Below, piece after piece: positions 8,260-17,993 of a DNA stretch of 64,000 nucleotides. The position numbers and the translations under genes are program-made. The stretch lies in the NCBI GenBank assembly GCA_040367435.1, contig BAABWY010000001.1, positions 1 to 64,000 of the forward strand. Reading direction: 5' to 3'. Source of the stretch: Hyphomicrobiales bacterium 4NK60-0047b. Its GTDB lineage: Bacteria; Pseudomonadota; Alphaproteobacteria; Rhizobiales; HXMU1428-3. Each line of letters begins with the position of its first letter. The stretch's first letter is position 1. The notes under the pieces were generated by a model. The model was not told the DNA's origin and searched no databases. It saw only the letters and a list, made by a program, of their open reading frames with translations.

Positions 8260-9076
8260 TTTCTGTCTCCTTTATCTTTTTAACAATGAGGGGAAGTAAC
8301 CGTTCACCCAGCTTTGCTGGATGTACGTCAACAATGCTCCAGGTCAGGTTTATGCTCTGGGCTAATCCCAATTTTTTACCCTGGTATTCTGAAAACAAAA
8401 TCAAAGGGGCAACCGTTGGGAAATTTTGTGGGAAGAATATTTGAAGCTCAAATAATGGTGTTTTAATCATTCTTGTTATATGAAGCAGACCATTAATCAT
8501 CAAAACATCACTATCAGCTTCAATCACTGGGTCAAACTCATTCTCAAGCATATCCATAAGATGCTTGATAGCAGCGCTATAGCGAACCAGGCCAACCTCA
8601 CATGAGGTCACCGACAGCTGGTTATCATTGATAGTCTTATCAAAAGAAAAACGTGCTTGATAACAGCTAAGCTTTGCCCCATCCCCCAGCGCTAGCTCAT
8701 GTGATTTAAGTTTCTTTTTATGGTGTGGATGCCTGGTAACTATGGGGGCAATAAAACGGCCCATATGCAGATTATGAGTAAGCTGTGAAGCAAAGGCATG
8801 ATGGTCTTGCCCTGAAGGATGGTCCATCATTCCAGGATGGGAATGAATAATGCCTTTAAATTGCAATCCGTCTTGTTTCTCTAATTCTTGCACAGCCTTT
8901 ATCAGTCGTTTTGAAGGAAGATAAGTCGCATGAGAAACTTCAGCATCTTCATCATAAATAAAATGACTTATGAGATTGCTGTCAGGTGCACCTAGCAAAG
9001 CACCACCTTGCTCTGGCTCCTTTTGGGAAATAGACAGATCAATCTCAGACATCACAGTGTCAGTAAATAAAATCAT
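8159..9076 (-). CDS. JAB/JAMM metallopeptidase fused to UBC-like domain
   Basis: A 305-aa protein. Residues 1-120 form a JAB/MPN domain with the complete JAMM signature: E22, then H78-S-H80, S88 and D91, with the spacing HxH-x7-S-x2-D. Such enzymes cleave isopeptide bonds or trim ubiquitin-like precursors. Residues about 165-270 resemble a UBC/RWD-type domain (FELQIFFPQNFP at 209-220, then APLILF), but no catalytic Cys is seen, so it is probably a non-catalytic E2 variant. The last 35 residues are Thr/Ser/Lys rich and overlap the E2 gene. The ATG at 9076 follows AGAGGT; an in-frame start 24 codons upstream has no such site. It is the first gene of the cassette. Confidence 0.85.
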   Translation of the reverse strand: MILFTDTVMSEIDLSISQKEPEQGGALLGAPDSNLISHFIYDEDAEVSHATYLPSKRLIKAVQELEKQDGLQFKGIIHSHPGMMDHPSGQDHHAFASQLTHNLHMGRFIAPIVTRHPHHKKKLKSHELALGDGAKLSCYQARFSFDKTINDNQLSVTSCEVGLVRYSAAIKHLMDMLENEFDPVIEADSDVLMINGLLHITRMIKTPLFELQIFFPQNFPTVAPLILFSEYQGKKLGLAQSINLTWSIVDVHPAKLGERLLPLIVKKIKETENATTRSKSTTGNSIYKSTKQRGNTSRTKETGLC

Positions 9077-9785
9077 CTCAAACCTCTTTAAATTATTTGA
9101 AGTTATGAGATGAGTATTGAGTTGATCCGATTGAATGGCCAGCAGCAAATTGAGAGTGAAAAATCATAGCAGAACATCTAAGCCCACTTGATAATATAGT
9201 GTCTCTAACTTGCTTATTCTTGGCTTTCGTTAAAATGAGTGATGACATTACTTTCTTAATTATCGGCCCATGGAGCATGACAACTGAGAGAACAACAAAC
9301 CAGATCTCATCAGACATCTCGACATGATTATCTGGATGACTTTTATTGGATGCTTAAATGAAAAAGAATGCCCTGAAGTTACTCAAATCGATTACAAACT
9401 CATGCCCAATGCGTATTGGACAAACGAGGCAAAGAACGACATAGCTGAACTCTGGGAGTTTCATAAAAAACAACAAACGCCCTATCATGGATATGTAGAT
9501 GTTGCCCTGATATTTAGAACAATAAAACAAAGAGGAGAAAAAGCTTTATCAATCACACTTGAGAAAAAAGAGGAAGGACCGTTTAAATGGTCCGTTACAC
9601 GTACTAACTTTTATGTGGAGTGACAGCTGATTGATAATGCTTTGATTATTGAAAGAATTATCCACAATTTAAAGCTGAGTAATTAAGCGATGAAAATGTG
9701 CTACCTATTTGCTACCTTTTAGACTGTAACATTCAAAGTCATAAAACTAAGATATCTGTAATTAACTGATATTAAAAGGAGAAAA
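9077..9785. other. Junction between mobile element and tRNA-Lys
   Basis: A 709-bp stretch between the JAB gene and tRNA-Lys. It contains one doubtful 99-aa frame (9324-9623, listed separately) and a short minus-strand frame at 9093-9317 that I do not trust. At 9697-9720 two near-identical direct repeats (GTGCTACCTATT, TGCTACCTTTT) lie about 70 bp from the tRNA 3' end. They may be integrase arm sites or the element end. No integrase gene is present. Confidence 0.4.
9324..9623 (+). CDS. Hypothetical protein, 99 aa, doubtful
   Basis: An open frame of 99 codons reading away from the JAB gene. The second half has a normal protein composition (for example MPNAYWTNEAKNDIAELW from about residue 27), but I recognise no family. 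Neither the ATG at 9324 nor the internal ATG at about 9402 has a good ribosome binding site. It lies in the junction between the mobile element and tRNA-Lys, where gene remnants are common. It could be a truncated element gene or a small accessory protein. Confidence 0.35.
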   Translation: MIIWMTFIGCLNEKECPEVTQIDYKLMPNAYWTNEAKNDIAELWEFHKKQQTPYHGYVDVALIFRTIKQRGEKALSITLEKKEEGPFKWSVTRTNFYVE

Positions 9786-9861
9786 TGGTGAGCCCTGAAG
9801 GATTCGAACCTTCGACCTACTGATTAAAAGTCAGTTGCTCTACCAACTGAGCTAAGGGCCC
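9786..9861 (-). tRNA. tRNA-Lys (anticodon TTT)
   Basis: The minus strand folds as a tRNA: acceptor GGGCCCT paired with AGGGCTC (one G-U), D arm with AGCTCAGTTGGTAGAGC, anticodon arm CTGAC-TTTTAAT-CAG with anticodon TTT, T arm with GGTTCGAATCC, and encoded CCA. The 3' end points toward the accessory region at lower coordinates, so this gene is the probable integration site of that element. Confidence 0.97.
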
Positions 9862-10129
9862 CCAAATAAAAACATCCAAACCAGAGCGTTAGGATGAGAT
9901 GATTGTAAAATCACTTGAGAAGCGCTGAAAATAGGGAAACATCCCTCACTCGTCAAGAGCTTATTTCCAATATATCGTAGATATTTTCATCTTTTTTTTG
10001 ATTATCCTTTACACAATGAAAATAACCATAAAATCACTGCTAATTCATTGGCATGAATGTTAAAAAAACTATAAATATCAAACTTAAATATGGTTTTCTT
10101 TCAAATTCAGGAAAAAAGCGACCTCCATT

Positions 10130-11020
10130 ATGAATCACCGCTCAGCCATTGGGCTCATGTGCCTAGCTGTCCTTTGTTTTTCAGTCCTTGATAGCACTGC
10201 AAAATATTTAGGCGAGTTTTCAGCAGTTCACGTGGTTCAAATCCTGTGGATCCGATTCATAACCCACAATCTCTTTTTAGTGGCTATTTATAAGCCCAAA
10301 CCTTATATCGAAGCTTTCAAGTCAAATGCCCCCAAAGCGCAAATCATAAGAACAATTTCGATGGTTGGGGCAACAGCTTTTAATTTCACGGCCCTTTTAT
10401 ACCTTCAGCTAGATCAAACCATAGCGATCTTCTTCTTAAGCCCCCTTCTGATCGCTATGCTGTCTGGTCCTATATTAGGAGAGCATCTAAAGCCTTATCA
10501 ATTTTACGCTGTTCTTTTCGGCTTTTTAGGTGTGTTAATCGTTATGCGCCCAGGCTTTGGAGGTATCCATTGGGCCGTAATTTTATCGCTTCTCTCAACC
10601 CTGTCCGTATCAATTTATAATGTGCTAACAAGATACACATCACATTTAGATAATAACGCAACCAATCAAATTATGGCCCCTATTGGAGGAGCGCTTCTTT
10701 TAACACCACCAGTGTTCTTTTATTGGCAAACACCAAATGACATCTTTACCTGGGTCCTATTACTGTCTCTTGGAATATCTGGCGGCCTAGGTCACTGGCT
10801 CATGATAACCGCCCATCGTTATGCACCAGCACCGTTACTTGCCCCATTCATTTACACAGGCATCATCTCAATGCCAGCAATCGGTTATTTCGTATTTGAT
10901 GATATCATTACCTGGTGGACATTCGCTGGCGCTATGTGTGTAATCGTCTCTGGTCTCTATCTCTGGTATCAGGAACATCAAAAAGCAGACAAAGAGATAA
11001 AAGAAGGGTTCTCAGCTTAA
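10130..11020 (+). CDS. DMT superfamily transporter (EamA family)
   Basis: A 296-aa integral membrane protein with about ten hydrophobic segments arranged as two EamA-type halves (about 5-140 and 150-285). Length and layout match drug/metabolite transporters of the 10-TMS type. Typical features are a buried acidic residue in the first helix (VLDSTAKYLGE) and the pattern PLLIAMLSGPILGE at the end of half one. The substrate cannot be told from sequence. It converges with tgt, with only 19 bp between the stops. The start is the first Met before helix one; no strong ribosome binding site is seen. Confidence 0.85.
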   Translation: MNHRSAIGLMCLAVLCFSVLDSTAKYLGEFSAVHVVQILWIRFITHNLFLVAIYKPKPYIEAFKSNAPKAQIIRTISMVGATAFNFTALLYLQLDQTIAIFFLSPLLIAMLSGPILGEHLKPYQFYAVLFGFLGVLIVMRPGFGGIHWAVILSLLSTLSVSIYNVLTRYTSHLDNNATNQIMAPIGGALLLTPPVFFYWQTPNDIFTWVLLLSLGISGGLGHWLMITAHRYAPAPLLAPFIYTGIISMPAIGYFVFDDIITWWTFAGAMCVIVSGLYLWYQEHQKADKEIKEGFSA

Positions 11021-11039
11021 TTCAATAGCTTAACGCCCT

Positions 11040-12164
11040 TTACTTTGCCCCTTGATACCGAGTTCTAAACTCGGCCGCAAACTCAGCAAAGCGATCTTCT
11101 TCAATCGCCAGGCGCATAGCTGCCATCAGCTCTTGATAAAAATGTATATTCGCCCAGCTAATAAGCATAGAGGCAAGCAATTCACCAGAGCGGACAAGAT
11201 GATGCAAATAGGCTTTGCTATAATCTCTCATAGCCGAACAAGAGCTGTGCTCATCAAGCGGTGAGGCATCATCTTTAAATTGAGCGTTCTTCAAATTGAC
11301 TTTACCATCAAACGTAAAAGCCTGACCATGGCGGCCGGAACGTGTCGGCATCACACAATCAAACATATCAACACCGCGCTCAACAGCACCAACCAAATCA
11401 AGCGGCGTTCCAACCCCCATCAAATATCGTGGTTTGTCATTCGGTAAATGCGGCAATGTAAAATCAAGCGTATCAAACATCGCTTGTTGTCCTTCACCAA
11501 CAGCAAGTCCACCGACCGCATAGCCAGGAAATTCAATTTCTCTCAAAGTCTCAGCAGAGCGAATTCGTAAATGCTCATAAACCCCTCCCTGAACAATTCC
11601 AAATAAAGCCTGACCATCTGCACTGTATTTCGCAAAGGCATCTTTAGAACGTTGCGCCCAGCGCATAGACAACTCCATAGAGGTTTCAGCCTGGTTCTCA
11701 GTTGCCGGAAATGGTGTACATTCATCAAAAGCCATCTGAATGTCAGATCCAAGCAAAGCTTGTATCTCCATTGAGCGCTCAGGTGTCAGGTTATAAGATG
11801 ATCCATCAATGTGAGACTGGAACTTTACACCCTCTTCAGTAATCTTTCTAAGTTTGGAAAGAGACATCACCTGAAAGCCACCACTATCAGTCAGGATAGG
11901 TTTATCCCAGTTCATAAATTTATGCAGCCCGCCTAAAGACGCAACACGCTCAGCACCAGGGCGCAACATCAAATGGTACGTATTACCAAGCAGAATATCC
12001 GCCCCTGTTTCTCGAACAGTTTCAGGCAACATCCCCTTAACTGTAGCCGCCGTTCCAACTGGCATAAAGGCAGGCGTTTGAATACTTCCCTTCGGTGTTG
12101 AAATTTCACCCCGGCGCGCCAATCCAGATGTCGCAGATACCTTATAAGTAAAATTATCAACCAT
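11040..12164 (-). CDS. tgt: Queuine tRNA-ribosyltransferase (TGT)
   Basis: A 374-aa tRNA-guanine transglycosylase that inserts preQ1 at G34 of GUN tRNAs in queuosine synthesis. The catalytic pair is visible as D93 in TDSGGFQ and D269 in [14 protein letters not shown]. The zinc site usually found near the C-terminus (CxCxxC plus His) is not intact: the aligned stretch reads [17 protein letters not shown] with a single Cys (C309), and the usual His position reads Ala in SWANIHFYQ. The gene overlaps queA by 8 bp, so the two are cotranscribed and translationally coupled. The family assignment is certain; the loss of zinc ligands is read directly from the sequence. Confidence 0.97.
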   Translation of the reverse strand: MVDNFTYKVSATSGLARRGEISTPKGSIQTPAFMPVGTAATVKGMLPETVRETGADILLGNTYHLMLRPGAERVASLGGLHKFMNWDKPILTDSGGFQVMSLSKLRKITEEGVKFQSHIDGSSYNLTPERSMEIQALLGSDIQMAFDECTPFPATENQAETSMELSMRWAQRSKDAFAKYSADGQALFGIVQGGVYEHLRIRSAETLREIEFPGYAVGGLAVGEGQQAMFDTLDFTLPHLPNDKPRYLMGVGTPLDLVGAVERGVDMFDCVMPTRSGRHGQAFTFDGKVNLKNAQFKDDASPLDEHSSCSAMRDYSKAYLHHLVRSGELLASMLISWANIHFYQELMAAMRLAIEEDRFAEFAAEFRTRYQGAK

Positions 12165-13245
12165 TATGCACCCCTTCTAACAAACACCCATCTCCATAAG
12201 AGAAAAAACGATAATCCCGCTCAATCGCAGCCTTATATGCCGCCTGCATCACATCAAGCCCTGAAAAGGCGGCAACCAGCATAAAGAGTGTGGATTTAGG
12301 GAGATGAAAATTCGTAATCAAACGATCAACCACATTAAATTGAAACCCGGGCGTTATAAATATATCAGTCTCACCAGTCCAAGGATGTAGTTTACCGGTT
12401 TCTCGCGCAGCACTCTCTAATAATCTCATTGACGTTGTTCCAACAGCACAAACGCGGCCACCATTTTCCTTAGCTTGAGTGATCGCTTGCACCACTTCAG
12501 AACTCACCTGCCCCCATTCCGAGTGCATTTTATGCGTAGATATATCATCCACTTTCACTGGCAGAAAAGTTCCAGCGCCAACATGCAAAGTCACAAATTG
12601 TAAATCAACACCAATATCTTTAAGAGTAGCCAAAAGCTCATCTGTAAAATGCAAACCAGCTGTGGGCGCCGCAACAGAACCATCATGTTCAGCATAAACC
12701 GTTTGATAGGTCTCTTGATCTTCAACACCGGCAGCTCGCTTCGAAGCAATATAAGGCGGCAAAGGCATATCACCCACTTGCTTTAAAGCCTCATCCAAAT
12801 ACTCGCCTGAGAGATCAAACTGCACCAAAATCTCACCGCCCCCAGGCGTTTCTTTAACGGTGCCCTCTAATATTCCACCTAAACACGCTTGTCCCTCGCC
12901 TGACTGAACAGTAAAACTCAACCGGTCCCCAGCTTTGATCCGCTTTGCAGGCTTTGCAAAAGCAAGCCATTCATTGCTCGATACACGCTTATGCAAATTG
13001 AGTGAAACTTGTGACGCAGCATCACCTCGTATACGCTGCCCTTTTAAAGCGGCCGGCAACACGCGGCTATTGTTAAAAACCAGCACATCACCCTTTTTAA
13101 AAAATCGTGGCAAGTCTCTAAATATATGATCTTCAAGAGCACCGTCAGATTTAACGCGTAAAAGTTTAGACCCATCACGCGTTGGATGCGGCGTCAGAGC
13201 AATATGGCGCTCAGGTAAATCAAAATCAAAATCATCAAGTTGCAA
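12157..13245 (-). CDS. queA: S-adenosylmethionine:tRNA ribosyltransferase-isomerase
   Basis: A 362-aa QueA, which transfers and isomerises the ribosyl group of SAM onto preQ1 in tRNA to give epoxyqueuosine. The N-terminus [17 protein letters not shown], the middle [11 protein letters not shown] and the end [11 protein letters not shown] are characteristic. Length matches the family. It is the first gene of a two-gene queA-tgt unit and lies just after an intrinsic terminator that ends the cyclophilin transcript, so it probably has its own promoter in the 40 bp upstream or depends on read-through. Confidence 0.97.
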   Translation of the reverse strand: MQLDDFDFDLPERHIALTPHPTRDGSKLLRVKSDGALEDHIFRDLPRFFKKGDVLVFNNSRVLPAALKGQRIRGDAASQVSLNLHKRVSSNEWLAFAKPAKRIKAGDRLSFTVQSGEGQACLGGILEGTVKETPGGGEILVQFDLSGEYLDEALKQVGDMPLPPYIASKRAAGVEDQETYQTVYAEHDGSVAAPTAGLHFTDELLATLKDIGVDLQFVTLHVGAGTFLPVKVDDISTHKMHSEWGQVSSEVVQAITQAKENGGRVCAVGTTSMRLLESAARETGKLHPWTGETDIFITPGFQFNVVDRLITNFHLPKSTLFMLVAAFSGLDVMQAAYKAAIERDYRFFSYGDGCLLEGVHNG

Positions 13246-13288
13246 GGAAAGTTACTTTCTCTTTAGCTTAGCTTCTTTAGCCAAAATA

Positions 13289-13328
13289 TAAAAAAGAGAC
13301 CAGAAAGTGCAAGCCTTCTGGTCTCTTT
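13289..13328 (-). terminator. Intrinsic terminator after cytosolic cyclophilin gene
   Basis: On the minus strand an 11-13 bp stem (AGAGACCAGAA paired with TTCTGGTCTCT) with a 10-nt loop is followed by a run of six T. It sits 25 bp past the cyclophilin stop and upstream of queA, separating the gyrA-coaD-cyclophilin stretch from queA-tgt. Confidence 0.85.
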
Positions 13329-13353
13329 AAAGCAAATTCAATCGTGAATAAAC

Positions 13354-13824
13354 TTACGCGTCAGCTGCAACGCGCATGCTTGTAATTTGATCAGGATCAA
13401 TCACAGGTTCACCGCGTTTAATCTCATCAACATGTTCCATACCTGAAATCACACGGCCCCAAGCTGTATATTGACCATCCAAAAAGCCTGCATCAGCAAA
13501 GCAGATGAAAAATTGACTATCTGCTGAATTCGGCGCTTGAGCCCGTGCCATCGAACAAACACCGCGCGCATGAGGTGTATCATTAAATTCTGCAGCCAAG
13601 TTTTGCCCAGAGCCACCAGTACCTGTACCAGTTGGGTCACCTGTTTGCGCCATAAAGCCATCAATCACACGATGAAAGACAATGCCATCATAAAAACCTT
13701 CACGAGCAAGCTCTTTAATACGAGCACAATGGTTCGGCGCAACATCAGGCAATAGCTCAATGATCACTTCGCCATGTGTAATATTCAAAATCAGTGTATT
13801 TTCCGGGTCTTTAATCTCGGTCAT
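13354..13824 (-). CDS. ppiB: Cytosolic peptidyl-prolyl cis-trans isomerase, cyclophilin type
   Basis: A 156-aa cyclophilin with the family core FHRVIDGFMAQTGDPTGTGTGG (split here as FHRVIDGF and MAQTGDP), including the catalytic Arg, plus the substrate pocket NSADSQFFI and WGRVISGMEHVD. No signal peptide is present, so it acts in the cytoplasm on proline bonds. The ATG at 13824 is preceded by AAAGGAAG; an in-frame GTG eight codons earlier is less likely. It lies about 70 bp downstream of a paralogous exported cyclophilin. Confidence 0.93.
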   Translation of the reverse strand: MTEIKDPENTLILNITHGEVIIELLPDVAPNHCARIKELAREGFYDGIVFHRVIDGFMAQTGDPTGTGTGGSGQNLAAEFNDTPHARGVCSMARAQAPNSADSQFFICFADAGFLDGQYTAWGRVISGMEHVDEIKRGEPVIDPDQITSMRVAADA

Positions 13825-13894
13825 TAGTCTTCCTTTAAAACAATTCACTCCGTTAAAAAACGGGATAAATCAACATTTATGATATTTTTTATGA

Positions 13895-14551
13895 TTATTC
13901 AATTCGCGGTAAGATTTTTTTACGCGGAGCATTCTCAAATCCTGGAACAAATTGTCGCAAATCAGCAGACGGTACGTCCTTGCTATCAGCAATAACTTGC
14001 ATTTTTACAATCTTGTCTGGATTATCAACCGAACCGCTTTGACCGCGGCCACGCTTAATCTTATCAATGAATTCCATGCCCTTAACAACCTTACCCCAAA
14101 CAGTATATTGACCATTGAGGAAATGTGCAGCTTGGAACGTAATGAAAAATTGACTGTTCGCTGAATGAGGATTTTGTGTACGAGCTGCACCAATCACACC
14201 ACGGTTATAAAGTACATTGTTAAATTCAGCACGCAAATCAGGATAATCAGACCCGCCAGTTCCAGTTCCAGTTGGATCACCTGTTTGAGCCATAAATCCA
14301 TGGATCACACGATGAAAAACCAAACCATCATAAAAACCTTCACGAACAAGTTTTCTAACACGCTCAACATGTTTCGGCGCTTTTTTAGGATAGAGAACAA
14401 TAATAGAGCGCCCATACTTAGTGTCTAAATAGAGAAAATTCTCAAGATTGACACCGCTATTCGTAGAATTTTGCGCTGAAACTTGAGTGACACTAACCAT
14501 CAACAAGAGGGTAGAAATAATAAATGATCTAATCATCAACTTACCTAACAT
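13895..14551 (-). CDS. ppiA: Periplasmic peptidyl-prolyl cis-trans isomerase, cyclophilin type
   Basis: A 218-aa paralogue of the next gene with an N-terminal signal peptide (hydrophobic RSFIISTLLLMVSVTQ, cleavage after VSA), so it should work in the periplasm. The core FHRVIHGFMAQTGDPTGTG, NSANSQFFI and WGKVVKGMEFID are kept. A C-terminal extension after the cyclophilin fold ends in a basic stretch (NAPRKKILPRIE). Two close start codons (14551 and 14536) are possible; the second has AGGTAAG upstream. Tandem cyclophilin genes of cytosolic and exported type are common in alphaproteobacteria. Confidence 0.92.
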   Translation of the reverse strand: MLGKLMIRSFIISTLLLMVSVTQVSAQNSTNSGVNLENFLYLDTKYGRSIIVLYPKKAPKHVERVRKLVREGFYDGLVFHRVIHGFMAQTGDPTGTGTGGSDYPDLRAEFNNVLYNRGVIGAARTQNPHSANSQFFITFQAAHFLNGQYTVWGKVVKGMEFIDKIKRGRGQSGSVDNPDKIVKMQVIADSKDVPSADLRQFVPGFENAPRKKILPRIE

Positions 14552-14624
14552 TTTATACTCATACTTTAATTCAAATAGTTTAGTTTAAACATTCAGGGCT
14601 CAATCAATCGAATTCAGAAATCCA

Positions 14625-15134
14625 TCAACTGTCAGAACTCCAATTTTTCTTCTTTTCCAAAAACTCAGCAACGTGGGGGGGGACAAAACTGGTAATGTCA
14701 CCACCAAACACCTCGATTTGCCTAACAAGTTTGGCAGCGATATGGCGAACCTCTCCAGTGCTTGGTAATAAAAGAGTCTCTAAACCATCCGCCATAGCTC
14801 TATTCATTCCAGACATCTGCATTTCATAAACATAATCAGCAGAATCCCGCACCCCCCGAACAATAACCTTAGCCCCATAAGCAGACGCCGCTTCAACCAT
14901 CAGTCCAGAAAATTGAATAACTTTAATTGTTTTACCTGTTTGTTTACGCAGATCAGTAGCAATGGTTTCAATCAACTCAACCCGCTCTTCACCTGTAAGA
15001 TACGGAGTTTTGCCATGATGAACACCAACCCCGATGATTAATTCATCAATAAAATTAAGCGACCGCTCAATAATATCAAGATGACCATTCGTGATGGGAT
15101 CAAAGCTACCCGGATAAAAACCTGTTAAACTCAT
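14625..15134 (-). CDS. coaD: Phosphopantetheine adenylyltransferase
   Basis: A 169-aa enzyme catalysing the fourth step of coenzyme A synthesis, 4'-phosphopantetheine plus ATP to dephospho-CoA. The nucleotidyltransferase motif TNGHLDI lies in YPGSFDPITNGHLDI near residues 8-21. IVRGVRDSADYVYEMQM and a C-terminal IAAKLVRQIEVFGGD region are typical. The start ATG follows AAGGA. It lies 18 bp after gyrA on the same strand, so the two are probably cotranscribed. Confidence 0.97.
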   Translation of the reverse strand: MSLTGFYPGSFDPITNGHLDIIERSLNFIDELIIGVGVHHGKTPYLTGEERVELIETIATDLRKQTGKTIKVIQFSGLMVEAASAYGAKVIVRGVRDSADYVYEMQMSGMNRAMADGLETLLLPSTGEVRHIAAKLVRQIEVFGGDITSFVPPHVAEFLEKKKNWSSDS

Positions 15135-15152
15135 AAACTTAAATCCTTAACT

Positions 15153-17993
15153 CTAAGAAGAGTCATCTGAAGCGTCTCCATCAGAAGAAGCATCATTTGA
15201 AGAAGGCCCATCAGGAGAGCCATTATCTGAAGAATCATCCTCACCCCCTTCATCTCCCTCACTCTCAACTTCAGAAATATGCTCAACCGAAACAACTTTT
15301 TCATCAGTCGCCGTTTTGAAAACCGTCACACCTTGAGTGTTCCGACCAGCAACCCGAACACCATTGACAGGACAACGAATAAGTTGGCCACCATTCGTTA
15401 CCAACATAATTTCATCGCCATCTTCAACAGGGAACGAACCGGAAAGGTCACCATTACGATCATTGACAATCATCGCAATAATACCCTTACCACCACGACC
15501 AGAAACCCGGTACTCGTAAGCTGAAGACCGCTTACCAAAACCGTTCTCGCTTAGTGTAAGAACAAATTGCTCACCGGCACCAAGTTCAGCATAGCGTTCA
15601 ACTGAAAGTTCAACATCTGTAGCGCCATCATCTTCAATCTCAGGCACATCAGCGTCACTGCCCTCACCATTCGCCGCACGTCGCATTTGCGCTGCACGCT
15701 TCAAGTAAGCACGTTTCTCTTCCGGACTTGCCTCAATGTGATGCAAAATCGCCATCGAAATAAGCTTGTCATCTTCGGCCAATCGAATACCACGCACACC
15801 AGTTGAATTCCGCCCGGCAAAGACCCGAACATCCGTCACCGGGAAGCGAATGGCTTGTCCCTTTTCGCTTGTAAGCAACACATCATGGAGCTCAGTACAA
15901 ATATCTACACCAAGGATCTTATCACCCTCATCAAGCTTCATGGCGATTTTACCATTTTGCCTAATCTCAACAAAATCAGAAAGAAGATTTCGGCGCACAC
16001 CGCCCGAAGACGTTGCAAACATCACATGCAATTGCTCCCAGGTACTTTCATCCTCTGGTAATGGCATAATCGTTGTAATCGTTTCATCTTGCTCTAGTGG
16101 TAGCAAATTAATCAAAGCTTTACCGCGTGCTTGCGGTGCTGAAAGTGGTAACTTCCAAACTTTCATTTTATAAGCCATACCACGTGATGAGAAGAATAGG
16201 ATCGGCGTATGCGTATTCGCAACAAAGATTTTGGTTACAAAATCCTCATCGCGTGTCGACATACCAGAACGTCCCTTTCCGCCCCGGCGCTGCGCACGAT
16301 ATGTCGATAATGGTACACGCTTGATGTAACCTTTGTGAGATACAGTCACCACCATATCTTCCTTAGCAATCAGGTCTTCATCATCAACATCACCGTCATA
16401 ATCTAAGATTTCAGTACGGCGGTCATTGCCAAATTCTTCACTAATTTCAGTTAGTTCACCATTAACAATCTCAATAATCCGCACACGAGATCCAAGGATA
16501 TCAAGATAGTCTTTAATGATCGCACCAAGCTTATGCAACTCATCAGAAAGTTCATCCCGGCCAAGAGCTGTCAACCGTTGCAAACGCAACTCAAGAATAG
16601 CTCTAGCTTGAGCTTCGGAGAGTTTATACGTCCCATCAGTTGAAACGCTATGACGAGGATCAGCAATCAACTCAACAAGCGGCGCGATGTCTTTCGCTGG
16701 CCAATTTCGCTCCATCAATTGTTCACGAGCGGTCGCTGGGTTTGGTGCAGTACGAATAAGAGCGATCACTTCATCAATGTTAGCAACAGCAATTGCCAAA
16801 CCAACCAAAACATGCGCCCGGTCTCTGGCTTTATTAAGCAAGAATTTCGTACGTTTATAAACTACTTCCTGACGGAAATCAGTAAATGCTTTAATGAAAT
16901 CAAGAAGGTTTAAAAGTTCTGGTTTACCACCATTAAGCGCCACCAAATTACAACCAAAACTTGTTTGAAGTGGAGAAAAACGGTAAAGCTGATTAAGCAC
17001 CACATCAGGTACCGCATCGCGCTTAAGCTCGACAACAACGCGCATGCCTTGTCGGTCAGATTCGTCTCTAATATCAGCAATGCCTTCAACCCGTTTTTCC
17101 CGAACAAGCTCAGCAATTTTCTCAACCATCGAAGCTTTGTTGACTTGATACGGGATCTCGGTAATTACCAGTGCAAACCGGTCTTTGCGGATTTCTTCTG
17201 TAGCAACCTTGCCCCGCATAACAACAGAGCCTTTGCCCTTATGATAAGCAGAACGGATGCCCGTACGCCCCAAAATCATCCCACCTGTTGGAAAGTCAGG
17301 CCCTGGAATAATCTCATTTAAGCGATCAATATCAATTTCGGGGTCTTCTAGATAAGCCATACAACCATTTATAACTTCGCGTAGATTGTGCGGCGGTATA
17401 TTCGTGGCCATACCAACAGCAATACCACCAGCACCATTTACTAAAAGGTTCGGATATTTGGCAGGAAGGACCTGTGGTTCACTTTCAGACGCATCATAGT
17501 TGTCTTGAAACTCAACAGTCTCTTTATCAATATCATCAAGAAGGCTTTGAGCAACTTTCTGCAAACGGCATTCTGTGTAACGCATCGCAGCCGCCCGGTC
17601 ACCATCAACCGAGCCAAAGTTACCCTGACCGTCAATCAATGGTAGGCGCAAAGAAAAGTCCTGCGCCATTCGAACAAGCGCATCATAAATAGCACTATCA
17701 CCGTGAGGGTGATATTTACCCATCACATCACCAACAACACGTGCTGACTTGCGATATGGCTTATTATATTCATAGCCACTTTCATGCATCGAATAAAGAA
17801 TTCTGCGGTGAACGGGCTTCAGACCATCACGAACATCAGGAAGTGCGCGAGAAACAATCACACTCATTGCATAATCAAGATATGACCTGCGCATCTCTTC
17901 CGTTATTAGAATGGGGCGAATATCTGGGGACGATCCATCTGGACCATCCAAGGGGCCACCTGATGGGCCTTCTTCTTTATCATTATCGCTCAA
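15153..17993 (-). CDS. gyrA: DNA gyrase subunit A
   Basis: A 946-aa breakage-reunion subunit of gyrase. The catalytic Tyr is Y139 in [11 protein letters not shown]. The quinolone-resistance region reads [12 protein letters not shown] with S100 and D104, the residues found in susceptible enzymes. The C-terminal domain contains beta-pinwheel repeats and a GyrA-box-like QRRGGKG. An acidic insertion in the pinwheel ([12 protein letters not shown]) and a long Asp/Ser/Glu-rich tail make it longer than the E. coli protein (875 aa); such additions are known in alphaproteobacteria. The start appears to be TTG, with AGGA about 10 nt upstream. It is the first gene of a minus-strand run with coaD and the cyclophilins. 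Confidence 0.97.
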   Translation of the reverse strand: MSDNDKEEGPSGGPLDGPDGSSPDIRPILITEEMRRSYLDYAMSVIVSRALPDVRDGLKPVHRRILYSMHESGYEYNKPYRKSARVVGDVMGKYHPHGDSAIYDALVRMAQDFSLRLPLIDGQGNFGSVDGDRAAAMRYTECRLQKVAQSLLDDIDKETVEFQDNYDASESEPQVLPAKYPNLLVNGAGGIAVGMATNIPPHNLREVINGCMAYLEDPEIDIDRLNEIIPGPDFPTGGMILGRTGIRSAYHKGKGSVVMRGKVATEEIRKDRFALVITEIPYQVNKASMVEKIAELVREKRVEGIADIRDESDRQGMRVVVELKRDAVPDVVLNQLYRFSPLQTSFGCNLVALNGGKPELLNLLDFIKAFTDFRQEVVYKRTKFLLNKARDRAHVLVGLAIAVANIDEVIALIRTAPNPATAREQLMERNWPAKDIAPLVELIADPRHSVSTDGTYKLSEAQARAILELRLQRLTALGRDELSDELHKLGAIIKDYLDILGSRVRIIEIVNGELTEISEEFGNDRRTEILDYDGDVDDEDLIAKEDMVVTVSHKGYIKRVPLSTYRAQRRGGKGRSGMSTRDEDFVTKIFVANTHTPILFFSSRGMAYKMKVWKLPLSAPQARGKALINLLPLEQDETITTIMPLPEDESTWEQLHVMFATSSGGVRRNLLSDFVEIRQNGKIAMKLDEGDKILGVDICTELHDVLLTSEKGQAIRFPVTDVRVFAGRNSTGVRGIRLAEDDKLISMAILHHIEASPEEKRAYLKRAAQMRRAANGEGSDADVPEIEDDGATDVELSVERYAELGAGEQFVLTLSENGFGKRSSAYEYRVSGRGGKGIIAMIVNDRNGDLSGSFPVEDGDEIMLVTNGGQLIRCPVNGVRVAGRNTQGVTVFKTATDEKVVSVEHISEVESEGDEGGEDDSSDNGSPDGPSSNDASSDGDASDDSS

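Noticed and set aside
9093-9317. A 74-codon minus-strand frame just upstream of the JAB gene, considered as a missing ubiquitin-like modifier
   Set aside because: It has a hydrophobic N-terminus and no beta-grasp-like pattern or Gly-Gly end, and no ribosome binding site. It could be a remnant but I cannot support it as a gene.
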